From: Oligoflexales bacterium
Lineage (GTDB): Bacteria > Bdellovibrionota_B > Oligoflexia > Oligoflexales > RGVZ01
Length of the DNA: 64,000 bases
NCBI GenBank assembly: GCA_947445775.1
Contig: CANFEB010000008.1
Span: 1 to 64,000 of the forward strand
Reading direction: 5' to 3'
Below are positions 25,157-33,727 of the stretch, piece after piece. The notes beneath the pieces were generated by a model. That model did no database searches, was not told the DNA's origin, and saw only the letters and a program-made list of their open reading frames with translations. The translations under genes and the position numbers were made by a program. How positions within the stretch are numbered: position 1 is the first letter of the stretch; the number at the start of each line of letters is the position of its first letter.

Positions 25157-26545
25157 TTGGACCGCAACTTGACCCTTGCTGGCATTTACCTGGGCGCCGC
25201 CGCCTTCATAGGCTCCGTCACCTGGTTTCTCCCTAGAGCCTCTGCCAACATAATTGGCAACGACACCCAAAACTTCAATCCAACGACCAATGGCCTTGAC
25301 TTCGTCACCGTCCAGTCATCGGAAACCTTGGACCCGGGAATTATCAATTTCGGGCTGTTCTTGAACCACGCCCGCAACACCTTGCCGCGCCTAAGGGACC
25401 GGGATACCAACCAATTCCCAAGCCAAAGCAGCGATCAACTCTTAGGGATGGACCTCAACATCGGGGTCGGCGTTTTGACCAATCTAGACCTTGGCCTTTC
25501 CCTGCCCCAGATTCTGGACCAAAAAGTGGACGACTCGGACTCGCCACGCGGGCAATTTTCCGACCGCGGCAATACGGAAGTGCGGGTCAACGCCAAGTAC
25601 CGCCTTTTGGGAACCGACACCGGGGGACTGGCCATGGCTGGGTCCCTCAATTTTAATCGCCTGAAAAACAACCCCTACGCCGGCAGAGGTGGACGCCCGA
25701 CTTTCAATATCGAGGCCCTCGCCGATACGACCTGGCGGGATTTCGCGTTGGCCTTTAACTTTGGCTACCGCTGGCGCGAAAAGGGCGATGAAATTTTCAC
25801 CGGCAGTCCGATCGATCCATTGGGCAATCAGTGGATCGCGTCGACGGCTGCCAGCTACCGATTTGATCAATACGACACCAAGGCCATTGCCGAAATCTAC
25901 ACCAGCTGGCCGGTGATCAGGGCCAGCGATAATACCAACCGGGCCAGCACCGCTGCAGAGATCCTGCTAGGCGCAAAACATGACCTCAGCCACAACATGG
26001 CGGTCCACGCCGGCCTTGGGCGCGAATTATCCCAAGGCATCAGCTCCCCTGACCTCAGGATCTACGCCGGCCTAAATTGGACCATGGGCCCGGAATTCAG
26101 CCGTCACAACGCGCCAACGACCCCCGAGGAAGTCCAGCCGAAGAAAACCCCGAAGCCCGCCACCGACCCGTTTGCGCTGGCGCCCAAGGCGGAAGAAAAG
26201 ATCATCGTCAACGACTTGCTGTTTGCCTTCGACAGCGACAAGGAAATCGTCAATGACCCGCACTCGATTTTGGCCAGGCTCGTGGTCCACTTGAAAAAGG
26301 GGCCGGGATGGAAAAAGCTGATCATCGACGGCTACACCGACAACCTCGGCAACGATCAATACAATTTGACCCTCAGTTATCGCCGCGCCAGCAACATCCG
26401 CAAGCTTCTAATCGAAGAATTCAAACTCGAACCGAATAAAATCATGGCGGTTGGCCATGGCGAGGAAAGTCCCATTTCCAAAAACAATAACTACCAAGGG
26501 CGCCGTTTGAACCGCCGGGTAGAGTTCCGCATCTTCCGCAAATAA
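25157..26545 (+). CDS. Outer-membrane beta-barrel with C-terminal OmpA peptidoglycan-binding domain
   Basis: About 462 residues from TTG 25157 (aggat is 8 bases upstream; the signal sequence LTLAGIYLGAAAFIGSVTWF follows, ending at ASA). The frame is open to 25079, but that start puts 26 polar residues before the signal. Residues about 40-330 are alternating beta-strands of a barrel (IINFGLFLNHA, VNAKYRLLG, FNFGYRW). A Pro/Lys linker follows, then an OmpA domain with FDSDKEIV, DGYTDNLGNDQYN, LSYRRASNIRKLL and GRRLNRRVEFRI, including the Asp and Arg that hold diaminopimelate. It likely anchors the outer membrane to peptidoglycan. Confidence 0.85.
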   Translation: MDRNLTLAGIYLGAAAFIGSVTWFLPRASANIIGNDTQNFNPTTNGLDFVTVQSSETLDPGIINFGLFLNHARNTLPRLRDRDTNQFPSQSSDQLLGMDLNIGVGVLTNLDLGLSLPQILDQKVDDSDSPRGQFSDRGNTEVRVNAKYRLLGTDTGGLAMAGSLNFNRLKNNPYAGRGGRPTFNIEALADTTWRDFALAFNFGYRWREKGDEIFTGSPIDPLGNQWIASTAASYRFDQYDTKAIAEIYTSWPVIRASDNTNRASTAAEILLGAKHDLSHNMAVHAGLGRELSQGISSPDLRIYAGLNWTMGPEFSRHNAPTTPEEVQPKKTPKPATDPFALAPKAEEKIIVNDLLFAFDSDKEIVNDPHSILARLVVHLKKGPGWKKLIIDGYTDNLGNDQYNLTLSYRRASNIRKLLIEEFKLEPNKIMAVGHGEESPISKNNNYQGRRLNRRVEFRIFRK

Positions 26546-26560
26546 GCGTTGTAAGCTAGT

Positions 26561-26597
26561 CAAGTCTGGTCAAGTCCGGTCAAGTCCGGTCAAGTAA
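26561..26597. repeat. 10-bp tandem repeat in a leader
   Basis: caagtctggt, caagtccggt, caagtccggt and a partial caagtaaggg lie directly before the PKD-protein gene, where the last copy merges with the aaggagg-like ribosome-binding region. Confidence 0.9.
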
Positions 26598-26613
26598 GGG
26601 AGGCATCGCTGCC

Positions 26614-27510
26614 ATGAATCAAAAGACCATCTGCAAGGCTGCGCCGAGCAAGAATTTCCACGTCGTTTTCCTGACGGCGACTATTAGCATCATTAGCATC
26701 CTTAACATCCACGCTTGCCGCGCGGCGGGCTACGAAATCATTGATCCAGTGAAAGCCCAAGAGAGGCCGGCCGGCCCCACCGACGCCACCGCCAGCCTGC
26801 TGCCCTCGGCCCGCCTTGAAGTTGTCCAGGCCGGCAAAATGATTGGCGTGGTGAAAACCAATCAGGGCGTGGTTTTCCGGCCTTCCGCAGATACGGTTGA
26901 TCCAGATTATGTCGGCAAAAGCCCCTGTGCCAATCCCGGAATAAACTCGGCCGAATACCAGATCAGCATCGACGGCCAACGGGTTGCCAGCACCAGGCAA
27001 CGTGGCTGCGAACCCCTCGAAGTGCCCTATGCCTTTGCCAAGATTGGTGCGCAGAAGGTCACCCTCAAGGTGGTCAGCGCGGACGGTGAAACGGCAACGG
27101 CCTCCCAAACCCTGCGGGTCACGGACGACGACCCGTGCTGCTCCGTTCCGGCTCCAGCGGTTCTAGTAACGGCGGCGCCGATGGTTGCCTATCCGGGCGA
27201 ACCGATCAAGGCACAGGCCAAGTGCTTGGCTGCGGAGGCTGGGACGATAAGCTGGAACTTTGGCGACGGGCCTGCCGCCCCTGTGGGTGGGATTGCGTCC
27301 CACGCCTTTGAAAAGCTTGGACAGCATGTGATTACAGCGACTTGCACCCTTGGAAACAAGCAGAAAGCCGAGGCCTCGGTCACGGTTTCGGTGATACCCG
27401 CCAGCCGCTCGCGTCCTGCTGGTGGCACACCCACCTTGCCAAGTGTGATTGAGCTAGGTATGCCACCCTCCCAGGTGCCTCCGAATCAGTCGGATCCAAG
27501 CCAAAATTAA
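26614..27510 (+). CDS. Secreted PKD-domain protein
   Basis: 298 residues; an N-terminal signal (FLTATISIISILNIHACRA) directs export, with Cys35 not in a good lipobox. Residues about 60-170 are a beta-rich domain with paired cysteines. Residues about 182-265 are a PKD/Ig-like fold (WNFGDG...HAFEKLGQHVITATC). The tail is Pro/Ser-rich. It starts 68 bases after the OmpA-like gene behind a 10-bp tandem repeat and may act with it at the cell surface. The signal peptide core is made of a 9-bp repeat (attagcatc, 26683-26709). Confidence 0.7.
   Translation: MNQKTICKAAPSKNFHVVFLTATISIISILNIHACRAAGYEIIDPVKAQERPAGPTDATASLLPSARLEVVQAGKMIGVVKTNQGVVFRPSADTVDPDYVGKSPCANPGINSAEYQISIDGQRVASTRQRGCEPLEVPYAFAKIGAQKVTLKVVSADGETATASQTLRVTDDDPCCSVPAPAVLVTAAPMVAYPGEPIKAQAKCLAAEAGTISWNFGDGPAAPVGGIASHAFEKLGQHVITATCTLGNKQKAEASVTVSVIPASRSRPAGGTPTLPSVIELGMPPSQVPPNQSDPSQN
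26683..26709 (+). repeat. 9-bp tandem repeat x3 in a signal peptide
   Basis: attagcatc, attagcatc, cttaacatc encode the Ile/Ser-rich signal core. The same nonamer appears on the plus strand in dapD (14869-14895). Confidence 0.9.
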
Positions 27511-27543
27511 AAATCCCGTGCGCGAAAGCATTGTGAACATCAC

Positions 27544-28794
27544 ATGATCAAAAATTCAGAATCAAACCCGGATGCCATCCACGCCATCGTCACGTGCCCA
27601 GACGAAACCAAAGAAGTCCTTGCTGCCGAATTGCGGGCACTTGGCGCGAATGACGTCGAGCTTCGCTACCGCGCCGTGGCGTGCAGCGTTCCCGACATCG
27701 AGACCTTTTATGAACTGCACCTGAAACTGCGGACAGCAAGTCGGATCTTTCGGATCGTCAAGGAATTTGCCGCCCATACGGAACAAATGCTTGCCGACCA
27801 GGCAAAGCGCATCCGTTGGGCAGATTGGTTTTCTCCAGAGCGGACGTTTCTTGTTGAGGGCGTTCCTGCCGACCGCGGCCCCGGCGTCATGGGATCCAAT
27901 GCAATCAGCAAGACGATTCGCGAAAGCCTTCAGGCCGCCTTTGCCCAGCACACGGGCAAAATTCCCAAAGTTGATTTGAAAGACCCAAAGGTGATTGTCG
28001 TGGCCTTTATTCAAAAGGGGCGCTGCACGCTCAGCTTGGATACCACAGGAAAAACGCTGCACAAACGCGGCTACCGCACCGAGGGCCACCCGGCACCGAT
28101 CAAGGAGACTCTAGCCTGCGCCATTTTGGATCTCGCGGGTTACGACGGAACGCAGCCGCTCTTGGATCCGATGTGCGGCAGCGGCACCATTGCCATTGAG
28201 GCAGCCTACAAAGCCTTGCACAAGGCGGCCCACATTCACCGCAAAAAGGGCGAGTTTGGATTTGAATGGTTGCGGGATTTTGACAACGACATCTGGCGCA
28301 AGGTTTCCGACCGTGTCCGGGGCGAAAGACTCGAGTCGCTGCCGGCCCCCATTGTTGCCTCGGATATCAGTGAAAAATATGTCGAGATGGCCAGGGAAAA
28401 CGCCCTGCGCGCCCGGGTCGAACGCGACATTGAATTTAAGGCCGAAAGGATCCAGGATGCGCGTCCCCATGCCGAGACGGGCCTCCTGATCGCCAACCTG
28501 CCCTATGGGGCGCGGCTTTCCAAGGGCGACGACGAAGCCCTTGAGACTCTCTATGAAGAAATTGGCAACAACCTGAAAAAGAACTTCAAGGGTTGGCGCG
28601 CGGCTTTGCTGGTCGCTGAAGATTCGCCCTGGAAATTTATTGGACTCAAGTCGACCAGGCGCATTCCCATCATGAACGGCAGCATCCCTGCCAAACTCCT
28701 GATTTACGACATGTATGCTGGTACCAAAAGAAAACCCAGGGCGGACGAAGAAACCCAAGAAACCCAAGAAATCCAGGAAACAGGTGACGTTTAG
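27544..28794 (+). CDS. THUMP-domain RNA (guanine-N2) methyltransferase, RlmL/YpsC-like
   Basis: 416 residues. Residues about 10-165 form the ferredoxin-like plus THUMP RNA-binding region. The methyltransferase has LDPMCGSGTIAIEA (SAM binding, about 200-213), ASDISEKYVEMA and the catalytic NLPYG motif (about 318). The family makes m2G in 23S rRNA; this is the single-domain YpsC-like form rather than the long fused RlmKL. The C-terminal tail ends in an ETQ/EIQ repeat from a 9-bp tandem repeat at 28750-28776. Confidence 0.9.
   Translation: MIKNSESNPDAIHAIVTCPDETKEVLAAELRALGANDVELRYRAVACSVPDIETFYELHLKLRTASRIFRIVKEFAAHTEQMLADQAKRIRWADWFSPERTFLVEGVPADRGPGVMGSNAISKTIRESLQAAFAQHTGKIPKVDLKDPKVIVVAFIQKGRCTLSLDTTGKTLHKRGYRTEGHPAPIKETLACAILDLAGYDGTQPLLDPMCGSGTIAIEAAYKALHKAAHIHRKKGEFGFEWLRDFDNDIWRKVSDRVRGERLESLPAPIVASDISEKYVEMARENALRARVERDIEFKAERIQDARPHAETGLLIANLPYGARLSKGDDEALETLYEEIGNNLKKNFKGWRAALLVAEDSPWKFIGLKSTRRIPIMNGSIPAKLLIYDMYAGTKRKPRADEETQETQEIQETGDV
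28750..28776 (+). repeat. 9-bp tandem repeat x3 at the C-terminus
   Basis: gaaacccaa twice, then gaaatccag, encode ETQ-ETQ-EIQ just before the methyltransferase stop. Confidence 0.93.
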
Positions 28795-28796
28795 TT

Positions 28797-29087
28797 ATGC
28801 GGCTGAATCGCGGTGAAATAGATTCCATCAAGTCTGCCATTTATCAAATTGATTCTGGGGCGCGCATTTTTCTTTTTGGATCCCGCGTTCGCGACAACGC
28901 TGCTGGCGGCGATATCGATTTACTTGTGGAATCACAAATAATTCAGTTCGATGATAGAATATCGATATTGGCAGCCATCAAAAAAAATCTTGGCGAACAA
29001 AAAATTGATCTGATTGTGACGAAGGATCTGGCGAACGACTCAGACCCATTCATTCAGTCGATCAAAGATGAAATGAAAAAAATTTGA
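28797..29087 (+). CDS. MNT-type nucleotidyltransferase antitoxin
   Basis: A 96-residue minimal nucleotidyltransferase. FGSRVRDNAAGGDIDLL contains the GSX9DxD signature and KIDLIV the third Asp. In MNT/HEPN (MntA/HepT) systems this protein AMPylates the HEPN toxin. The gene starts 2 bases after the methyltransferase stop and overlaps the HEPN gene by TTGA. The GC content drops visibly here, suggesting an acquired segment. Confidence 0.87.
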   Translation: MRLNRGEIDSIKSAIYQIDSGARIFLFGSRVRDNAAGGDIDLLVESQIIQFDDRISILAAIKKNLGEQKIDLIVTKDLANDSDPFIQSIKDEMKKI

Positions 29088-29533
29088 CCAAAACATCATC
29101 TCAACCACTCTTGGAAAAATACTCGCAGCAGGCCGAAAAAGCTGCGCTCTGGCTGCAGCGTTCCTTACAGAAAACCATTTCATTCCAAATCACGGAAAAC
29201 ATCTCCGAATCGGAATTTGATGTGTTGGAAAACTTAACTTCTCGCTTTGCGAGACTGAGTGACATTTTGTTTCAAAAAGTATTTCGTGCTATCGATACCG
29301 CGGAATTGGAAACACCAGGTTCTATCATCGACGTTCTCAACCGCGCAGCAAAGCGCGGCATTGTTGCCAACGACAAAACGGCCCGCGAGTTGCGGGAATT
29401 ACGCAACACCATCGCCCACGAATACACCGAAGAGCAGTTAATTGAATTGTTCAAGAAAATTCGCAAGGTCAGCCCTGAACTATTGGTGATCCACGAAAAC
29501 GCCAAGAAATATATTGCCGGCCGTTTTCCATAA
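29084..29533 (+). CDS. HEPN (HepT-like) toxin
   Basis: 149 residues, nearly all helical, from a TTG that overlaps the MNT stop. RNTIAHEY near residue 110 is the RX4HXY motif of HEPN ribonucleases, with REL upstream. In the HepT family this motif both cuts RNA and receives AMP on the Tyr. Antitoxin-then-toxin order and overlap support a working TA pair. Confidence 0.85.
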   Translation: MTKTSSQPLLEKYSQQAEKAALWLQRSLQKTISFQITENISESEFDVLENLTSRFARLSDILFQKVFRAIDTAELETPGSIIDVLNRAAKRGIVANDKTARELRELRNTIAHEYTEEQLIELFKKIRKVSPELLVIHENAKKYIAGRFP

Positions 29534-29537
29534 GTGC

Positions 29538-30713
29538 CTATTCCCTGTTTTTACGTGAATATGCCCCATCCCAAAGCCGATCCAGAAACAATCGCCACGG
29601 CAAGATGTCTATTCCGTTTTCATGACGGGGGCGTTCCTCATTACAGACCAGGATGTACTGGCCGCAAATATTTTCTTCCATAAGGGCCTTTAATCCCTTT
29701 TGGTGTTGGGTCGTCACGCGATTCGTTGATTTGACTTCAATCGCAATATGACCGTCCAAGATGAAGTCCACTTCGAACTTCGAAGTAGACCTCCAATACT
29801 GCAAGGTTGCCAGTGGCTCGAAGTAGTCAATCCAGGCTTTAAGTTCCATCATGATAAATTGTTCAAAAAACTCACCCCACTCCGTTTGTTCGGGGACAAT
29901 CCACGGCAAGCGCCGAAGTGCCCGCACGATCCCGGTATCGAAAAAGTAGAACTTCGCGGTGTCAATGGACTTGCGTTTTACCGTTTTTGTGAAGGGCGGA
30001 ATTTCCCACGCGAGAAGCGTGTCGTATAGTACTTGAAACCAGTTTTGCACTGTGGCGCGTGAAATCTTGGAATCGTTTGCGATCGACGTATAGTTAATAA
30101 GTTGTCCGTTGGCTAATGACGCAACTTGAAGGAATCGACTAAATGCCGGAAGATTTCTCGCCACACCCTCACCGGCAATTTCCTCGGTAAGATAGCGGCC
30201 AACATAAGAGGCAAGGTCTTCATCCGGGGCTTCCGCTAAATAATGTGACGGAATCAATCCGTGATTCAAAGCACGGGCAAGGTCAAACCCATTGTTTTTC
30301 AGCTCTTGATAAACAAACGGATGAAAATTTCTGTCCCGCCCCCGACCACCCAGGAGGTTGGCGCCTGATTTTTTTAGTTTTCTGGCACTTGAACCGGTCA
30401 GCAAGAATCGGATGCCACGCTCCTCAATCATAAGATGAATTTCATCCATCAAAGCAGGGCATTTCTGGATTTCGTCGATGAAAACGATTGAATCGCGCAG
30501 ATTATCAAATTCAATTTCTTTGCGAATTAATGTCGGATCGGCCAAGAGTCGCAGCAGAAGGCCCTGGTCTAGCAAGTTGTATGTTTTTGCTATCGACGAA
30601 GAGAGTTGTTCCCGAACATAACTTGACTTCCCAGTTTGGCGCGGCCCAAAGAGCAACACGGTTTTTGATTTAAGAAGGGATGAAAGAGGTATAACCCTCT
30701 GAATGTACGTCAT
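29538..30713 (-). CDS. AAA ATPase with DUF4143 domain (intact copy)
   Basis: 391 residues: Walker A GPRQTGKS (23-30), Walker B SIVFIDEIQ near 74-82, sensor-like LLTGSSARKLK near 120, then a winged-helix region and a C-terminal DUF4143 domain with VDFIL...IAIEVKST, the D...ExK pattern of PD-(D/E)XK nuclease folds. The family is common in mobile and defence regions; its function is not established. It converges on the HEPN gene with a 4-base gap. A perfect hairpin/palindrome lies 8 bases before the start. Confidence 0.87.
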   Translation of the reverse strand: MTYIQRVIPLSSLLKSKTVLLFGPRQTGKSSYVREQLSSSIAKTYNLLDQGLLLRLLADPTLIRKEIEFDNLRDSIVFIDEIQKCPALMDEIHLMIEERGIRFLLTGSSARKLKKSGANLLGGRGRDRNFHPFVYQELKNNGFDLARALNHGLIPSHYLAEAPDEDLASYVGRYLTEEIAGEGVARNLPAFSRFLQVASLANGQLINYTSIANDSKISRATVQNWFQVLYDTLLAWEIPPFTKTVKRKSIDTAKFYFFDTGIVRALRRLPWIVPEQTEWGEFFEQFIMMELKAWIDYFEPLATLQYWRSTSKFEVDFILDGHIAIEVKSTNRVTTQHQKGLKALMEENICGQYILVCNEERPRHENGIDILPWRLFLDRLWDGAYSRKNRE

Positions 30714-30721
30714 ATTTTAAT

Positions 30722-30742
30722 ACCGCCAAGATAGTTGGCGGT
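30722..30742. promoter_or_regulatory. Perfect 8-bp inverted repeat before the DUF4143 ATPase gene
   Basis: ACCGCCAA-GATAG-TTGGCGGT lies immediately upstream of the ATPase start (minus strand). A TATAAT on the minus strand (30747-30752) is just upstream, so the palindrome would cover the transcription start: a repressor site or a leader hairpin. Confidence 0.6.
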
Positions 30743-30862
30743 TATCATTATAATTGCCAACTGATCTATCGTATATGATCAAAGTTGAATATTCAAGAAG
30801 TCGGCCGATACATTCGCGGGCTTTAGTCCCCTCGGCAAACTATTTTTTCAAGGAATTTCCTC

Positions 30863-31690
30863 ATGAACCAGTTGTTTAAAAATCGCAGACTCTTATTGAT
30901 CAGCATGTTTTCTGGATTGGCCGTGCTCCTGCCTTCCCTTTCAACTTCGGGTGCCATTGCAGCACCGGTTCAGCCTGCAAGAAATCCGTCGGCTGCTACC
31001 CTGGTGGATTCCCAACCTCAGGGCATAAAGAAACAAAAAAAGAAAAAAATCAGGAAAGTCGTTGAGGAAGATGAATCTGTAGATGACCGAGCCGATAATC
31101 GCTCCCGAAATCATTTTAAAAATGGCTACGGAGGGATGTTCGGAATGCTTCAGATGGGAAATGGAGGCGGCCTCGAATTTTCCATGCCGACGGGTCCTAA
31201 GTTTCGTCTGATGCTGCAACTGTCCATGGCATCCGATAACTTAGTTGCTAAGGGGGGAGAGGCTAAAGATCTTCATTTAACGACAAAGTTTTCTCAGACT
31301 CAAATTGCTCTGAAGGGAAAATATTTTTTCTCAGAAACATTTTTTGGAACCGCCGGATTTGGTTATAGCATCTTGGACGGTAAATATGGTGTGACGCAAT
31401 ATGATAAAGAAATCTTGTGGGACGGGTCGGGCAGCCGCACTGACCTGACGGTGGGTATTGGCAATGAATGGGTTTGGCCATCGGGCGTGTTTATTGCAGC
31501 TGAATGGATTGGATACAGCCATGTTCTCTCTGCACAACTCACGCGTTCCAGCAGTGGGACCGATTCTCAAATCGCTGTAGACCAAACGATTGCATCAAAC
31601 AATTTGCCGTCTGTCATCGATACGGCCTTGGGGGCCGTTGTAGAAAGTAACATCTACGCGCTGCTCATCAGTTGCGGAAAACGCATTTGA
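30863..31690 (+). CDS. Putative outer-membrane beta-barrel protein
   Basis: 275 residues; ATG with aagga 9 bases upstream. A signal peptide (LLLISMFSGLAVLLPSLSTSGAIA) precedes a very basic segment (KKQKKKKIRK) and an acidic/polar stretch. From about residue 95 on there are alternating amphipathic strands (FRLMLQLSMAS, TAGFGYSILDG, LTVGIGNEWVW, FIAAEWIGYSH), typical of an 8- to 10-strand barrel. No family is recognised. It lies between two DUF4143 ATPase genes, both on the opposite strand. Confidence 0.6.
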   Translation: MNQLFKNRRLLLISMFSGLAVLLPSLSTSGAIAAPVQPARNPSAATLVDSQPQGIKKQKKKKIRKVVEEDESVDDRADNRSRNHFKNGYGGMFGMLQMGNGGGLEFSMPTGPKFRLMLQLSMASDNLVAKGGEAKDLHLTTKFSQTQIALKGKYFFSETFFGTAGFGYSILDGKYGVTQYDKEILWDGSGSRTDLTVGIGNEWVWPSGVFIAAEWIGYSHVLSAQLTRSSSGTDSQIAVDQTIASNNLPSVIDTALGAVVESNIYALLISCGKRI

Positions 31691-31692
31691 TT

Positions 31693-33003
31693 TCATGAGG
31701 CGATGTCTCTCGTGCAATGCAGGACCGCATATAGAGGATAGTTTTCGTATTCGCCGGCCTGTTGAAAATTAAGCAGATTGACGCGACAGGCGCGGGTTAA
31801 TTCGGGATATCGATCTCGAAAGGAACGCAGGGATTTTGATTTGACGTTGATTCCTGCTTTAGCTTCAAGTGGAAGAATGGTTCCTGCGGACTGAATCACA
31901 AAATCGATCTCGGCATTCCCCGAACTTTCCCAATAGTGAAGTGCCTTGCCCTTGAAGACCAATTGCTGTGCGACGTAGTTTTCGATGAAAGCGCCATGAA
32001 ACTCATGGAAAACTCGTGACCCACGGTACAGCACATCAAAAGGAAGGTCGGCCAACGCCCCCAGCAATCCAATATCGAGAACGTACACCTTAAAAATATG
32101 AGGATCTTCATAGGATCGCAAAGGCATCGCGGCCTTGGCAATGCGGTGGCAGTAATGAATCAACCCGGCGTCCTTCAACCACGCGAGAGTCGATTCATAG
32201 TCACGACCGCGCGCTCCACGACGAACTGCCGAAAAAATAAAACGTTTGTTTTCGCGAGACAGGTGAGAAGGTATCGAACCCCATACACGGGACAACTTGG
32301 GAATGTCGGACGCCGGGGCATGTTTGGCGAAGTCGTTCTGATAGCCCCGCAAGATAGTTTCCTAGATATGACGTGCCTTGGCAAGGCTACCGGCACCCGC
32401 AAATCCCGCAACCACTTCCGGCATCCCGCCGACGATGAAATAGTTTGTCAGATGCGTCAGAAACTTTTGGTGAAAGGCATCGGCCAACGGCACTAGGTCG
32501 CGTTTTCCTTCGAGCAACGCGCGCAATGCAGCGCCGTTGTTTGCGTCAAGAAACTCTTCAAACGTCATAGGGAACAAATCAAGGAAATCAACCTTTCCAA
32601 CGGGAAATGATCGTCCCTGCGACATCTTGACGCCAAGCAATGATCCGGCCGCAACCACATGATACTCAGGGGCTTCCTCGCAAAAATATTTGAGCGCATT
32701 GAGCGCCGCATTGCATTCTTGAATCTCGTCAAAAATAAGGAGCGTTCGTCCGGCCTCGATTTCCTTTCCCGTGTAAGCCGAAATCTTTGTGACAAGAATT
32801 TTGGGATCAAGCGTTTCTTGAAAGAGTGTCGCCAATAGCGGGTCTTTTTCAAAATTCAGAAGCACAAAGCTCTCGTAACAAGTTTCACCAAGCCACTGAA
32901 GTGCATAGGATTTTCCAGTTTGCCGAGCCCCCCGCAAGATTAGAGGTTTGCGCTCTGGAGAGCGGGACCAAGCACGGAGGTATTCAAAGATATCCCGTTT
33001 CAC
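31693..33003 (-). pseudogene. AAA/DUF4143 ATPase interrupted by one TAG
   Basis: Reading from GTG 33003 (preceded by a GGTGG-type site), the protein has Walker A RGARQTGKS, Walker B LLIFDEIQE and GSLLGVK, and runs to KARHI. A TAG (32362-32364) follows, and the same frame continues ETILRGYQNDFAKHAP through the DUF4143 domain (AEIDFVI...LPLEAKAG) to the stop at 31693. The frame is unchanged, so this is a nonsense change, most simply CAG (Gln) to TAG; relatives carry Gln there in my recollection. Everything else looks intact, so it is a recent lesion or an amber codon that is read through. It is a distant paralogue of the ATPase at 29538-30713. Confidence 0.85.
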
Positions 33004-33217
33004 CGTTAAACCACCGTATTTATTGGGTTTGTATAATATATACGCTACAATAACGTGGGCTATTTGCCAATTATTCCATCGAATAACGTGTAAAGATCCC
33101 ACTCTTTATGATCATAAATAGTGTGTCTGTCCCGTCCCAGGAAGAATATCCCACGACAGCTCGACCTGCCTCAGCTCAAATTTTCCTCGCTATGTTTGCC
33201 GCCGCGCCAAGACAGCA

Positions 33218-33679
33218 CTACGGATAAATTTTGAACAACCGCGCCGCGAAGTAGGCCGGTCCAACTAGAGCATGCAAAATGTTGGTGAAAAAAGACGGCT
33301 GACTTTTTTCCCAAACGTAATGCCCGCTGAACTGGATAATCCAGCCGACAATCGCCAAGGCAATGACCACTCCCACCGGCGTATGCCAACCGACAACAAG
33401 ACAGGCGAACATAAAGGCCGTCAAAATGCCGCCCAGGCGCAGGTCGTTACGGAAGTACCATGCCCCCGCAATCACAATGCCCAGCGTGCCACCGGAAAGG
33501 CGCAGCCCGCCGCCGTTTGCCGTCGCCATAGCAACAACAGGCCCCAGCTGGATCCAGTCCAGCATGGCAATAATATGGAAAACGATCAGCGGAATGGCGA
33601 CCTTGTGCGTCAGTTGATTGGTCGGATGGCGGTGGCCACTTTCGTATTCCCTGAAAAGCTTGATTAACTTGGGTGTCAT
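33218..33679 (-). CDS. Mpo1-like (DUF962) membrane protein
   Basis: 153 residues with four hydrophobic helices. YESGHRHPTNQLTHKVAIPLI (20 residues near the N-terminus, shown here as pieces: HRHPTN, THKVAIP) and QFSGHYVWEKSQPSF match the Mpo1/YGL010w family, whose yeast member is an Fe(II)-dependent dioxygenase for alpha-oxidation of 2-hydroxy fatty acids. The conserved His residues are present. ATG 33679 has GGGGAG 7 bases upstream. It is divergent from the DUF455 fusion with only 48 bases between starts, so the two may be co-regulated. Confidence 0.85.
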   Translation of the reverse strand: MTPKLIKLFREYESGHRHPTNQLTHKVAIPLIVFHIIAMLDWIQLGPVVAMATANGGGLRLSGGTLGIVIAGAWYFRNDLRLGGILTAFMFACLVVGWHTPVGVVIALAIVGWIIQFSGHYVWEKSQPSFFTNILHALVGPAYFAARLFKIYP

Positions 33680-33697
33680 GACTGTCTCCCCGTGATA

Positions 33698-33716
33698 TTT
33701 CGATCATATATCGAAA
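33698..33716. promoter_or_regulatory. Perfect palindrome between divergent genes
   Basis: TTTCGAT-CATAT-ATCGAAA (7-bp arms) sits almost at the centre of the 48-base gap between the Mpo1-like gene and the DUF455/ATP-grasp gene. It is a good candidate operator for a dimeric regulator acting on both. Confidence 0.65.
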
Positions 33717-33727
33717 CAGGTGGTTTT

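Noticed and set aside
31693-33003. Frameshift as the cause of the split ATPase
   Set aside because: Both parts are in the same frame, and translating through the TAG gives continuous homologous sequence, so it is a nonsense codon.
28797-33100. Insertion sequence or prophage in the island
   Set aside because: I found no transposase, integrase, terminal inverted repeats or target duplications.
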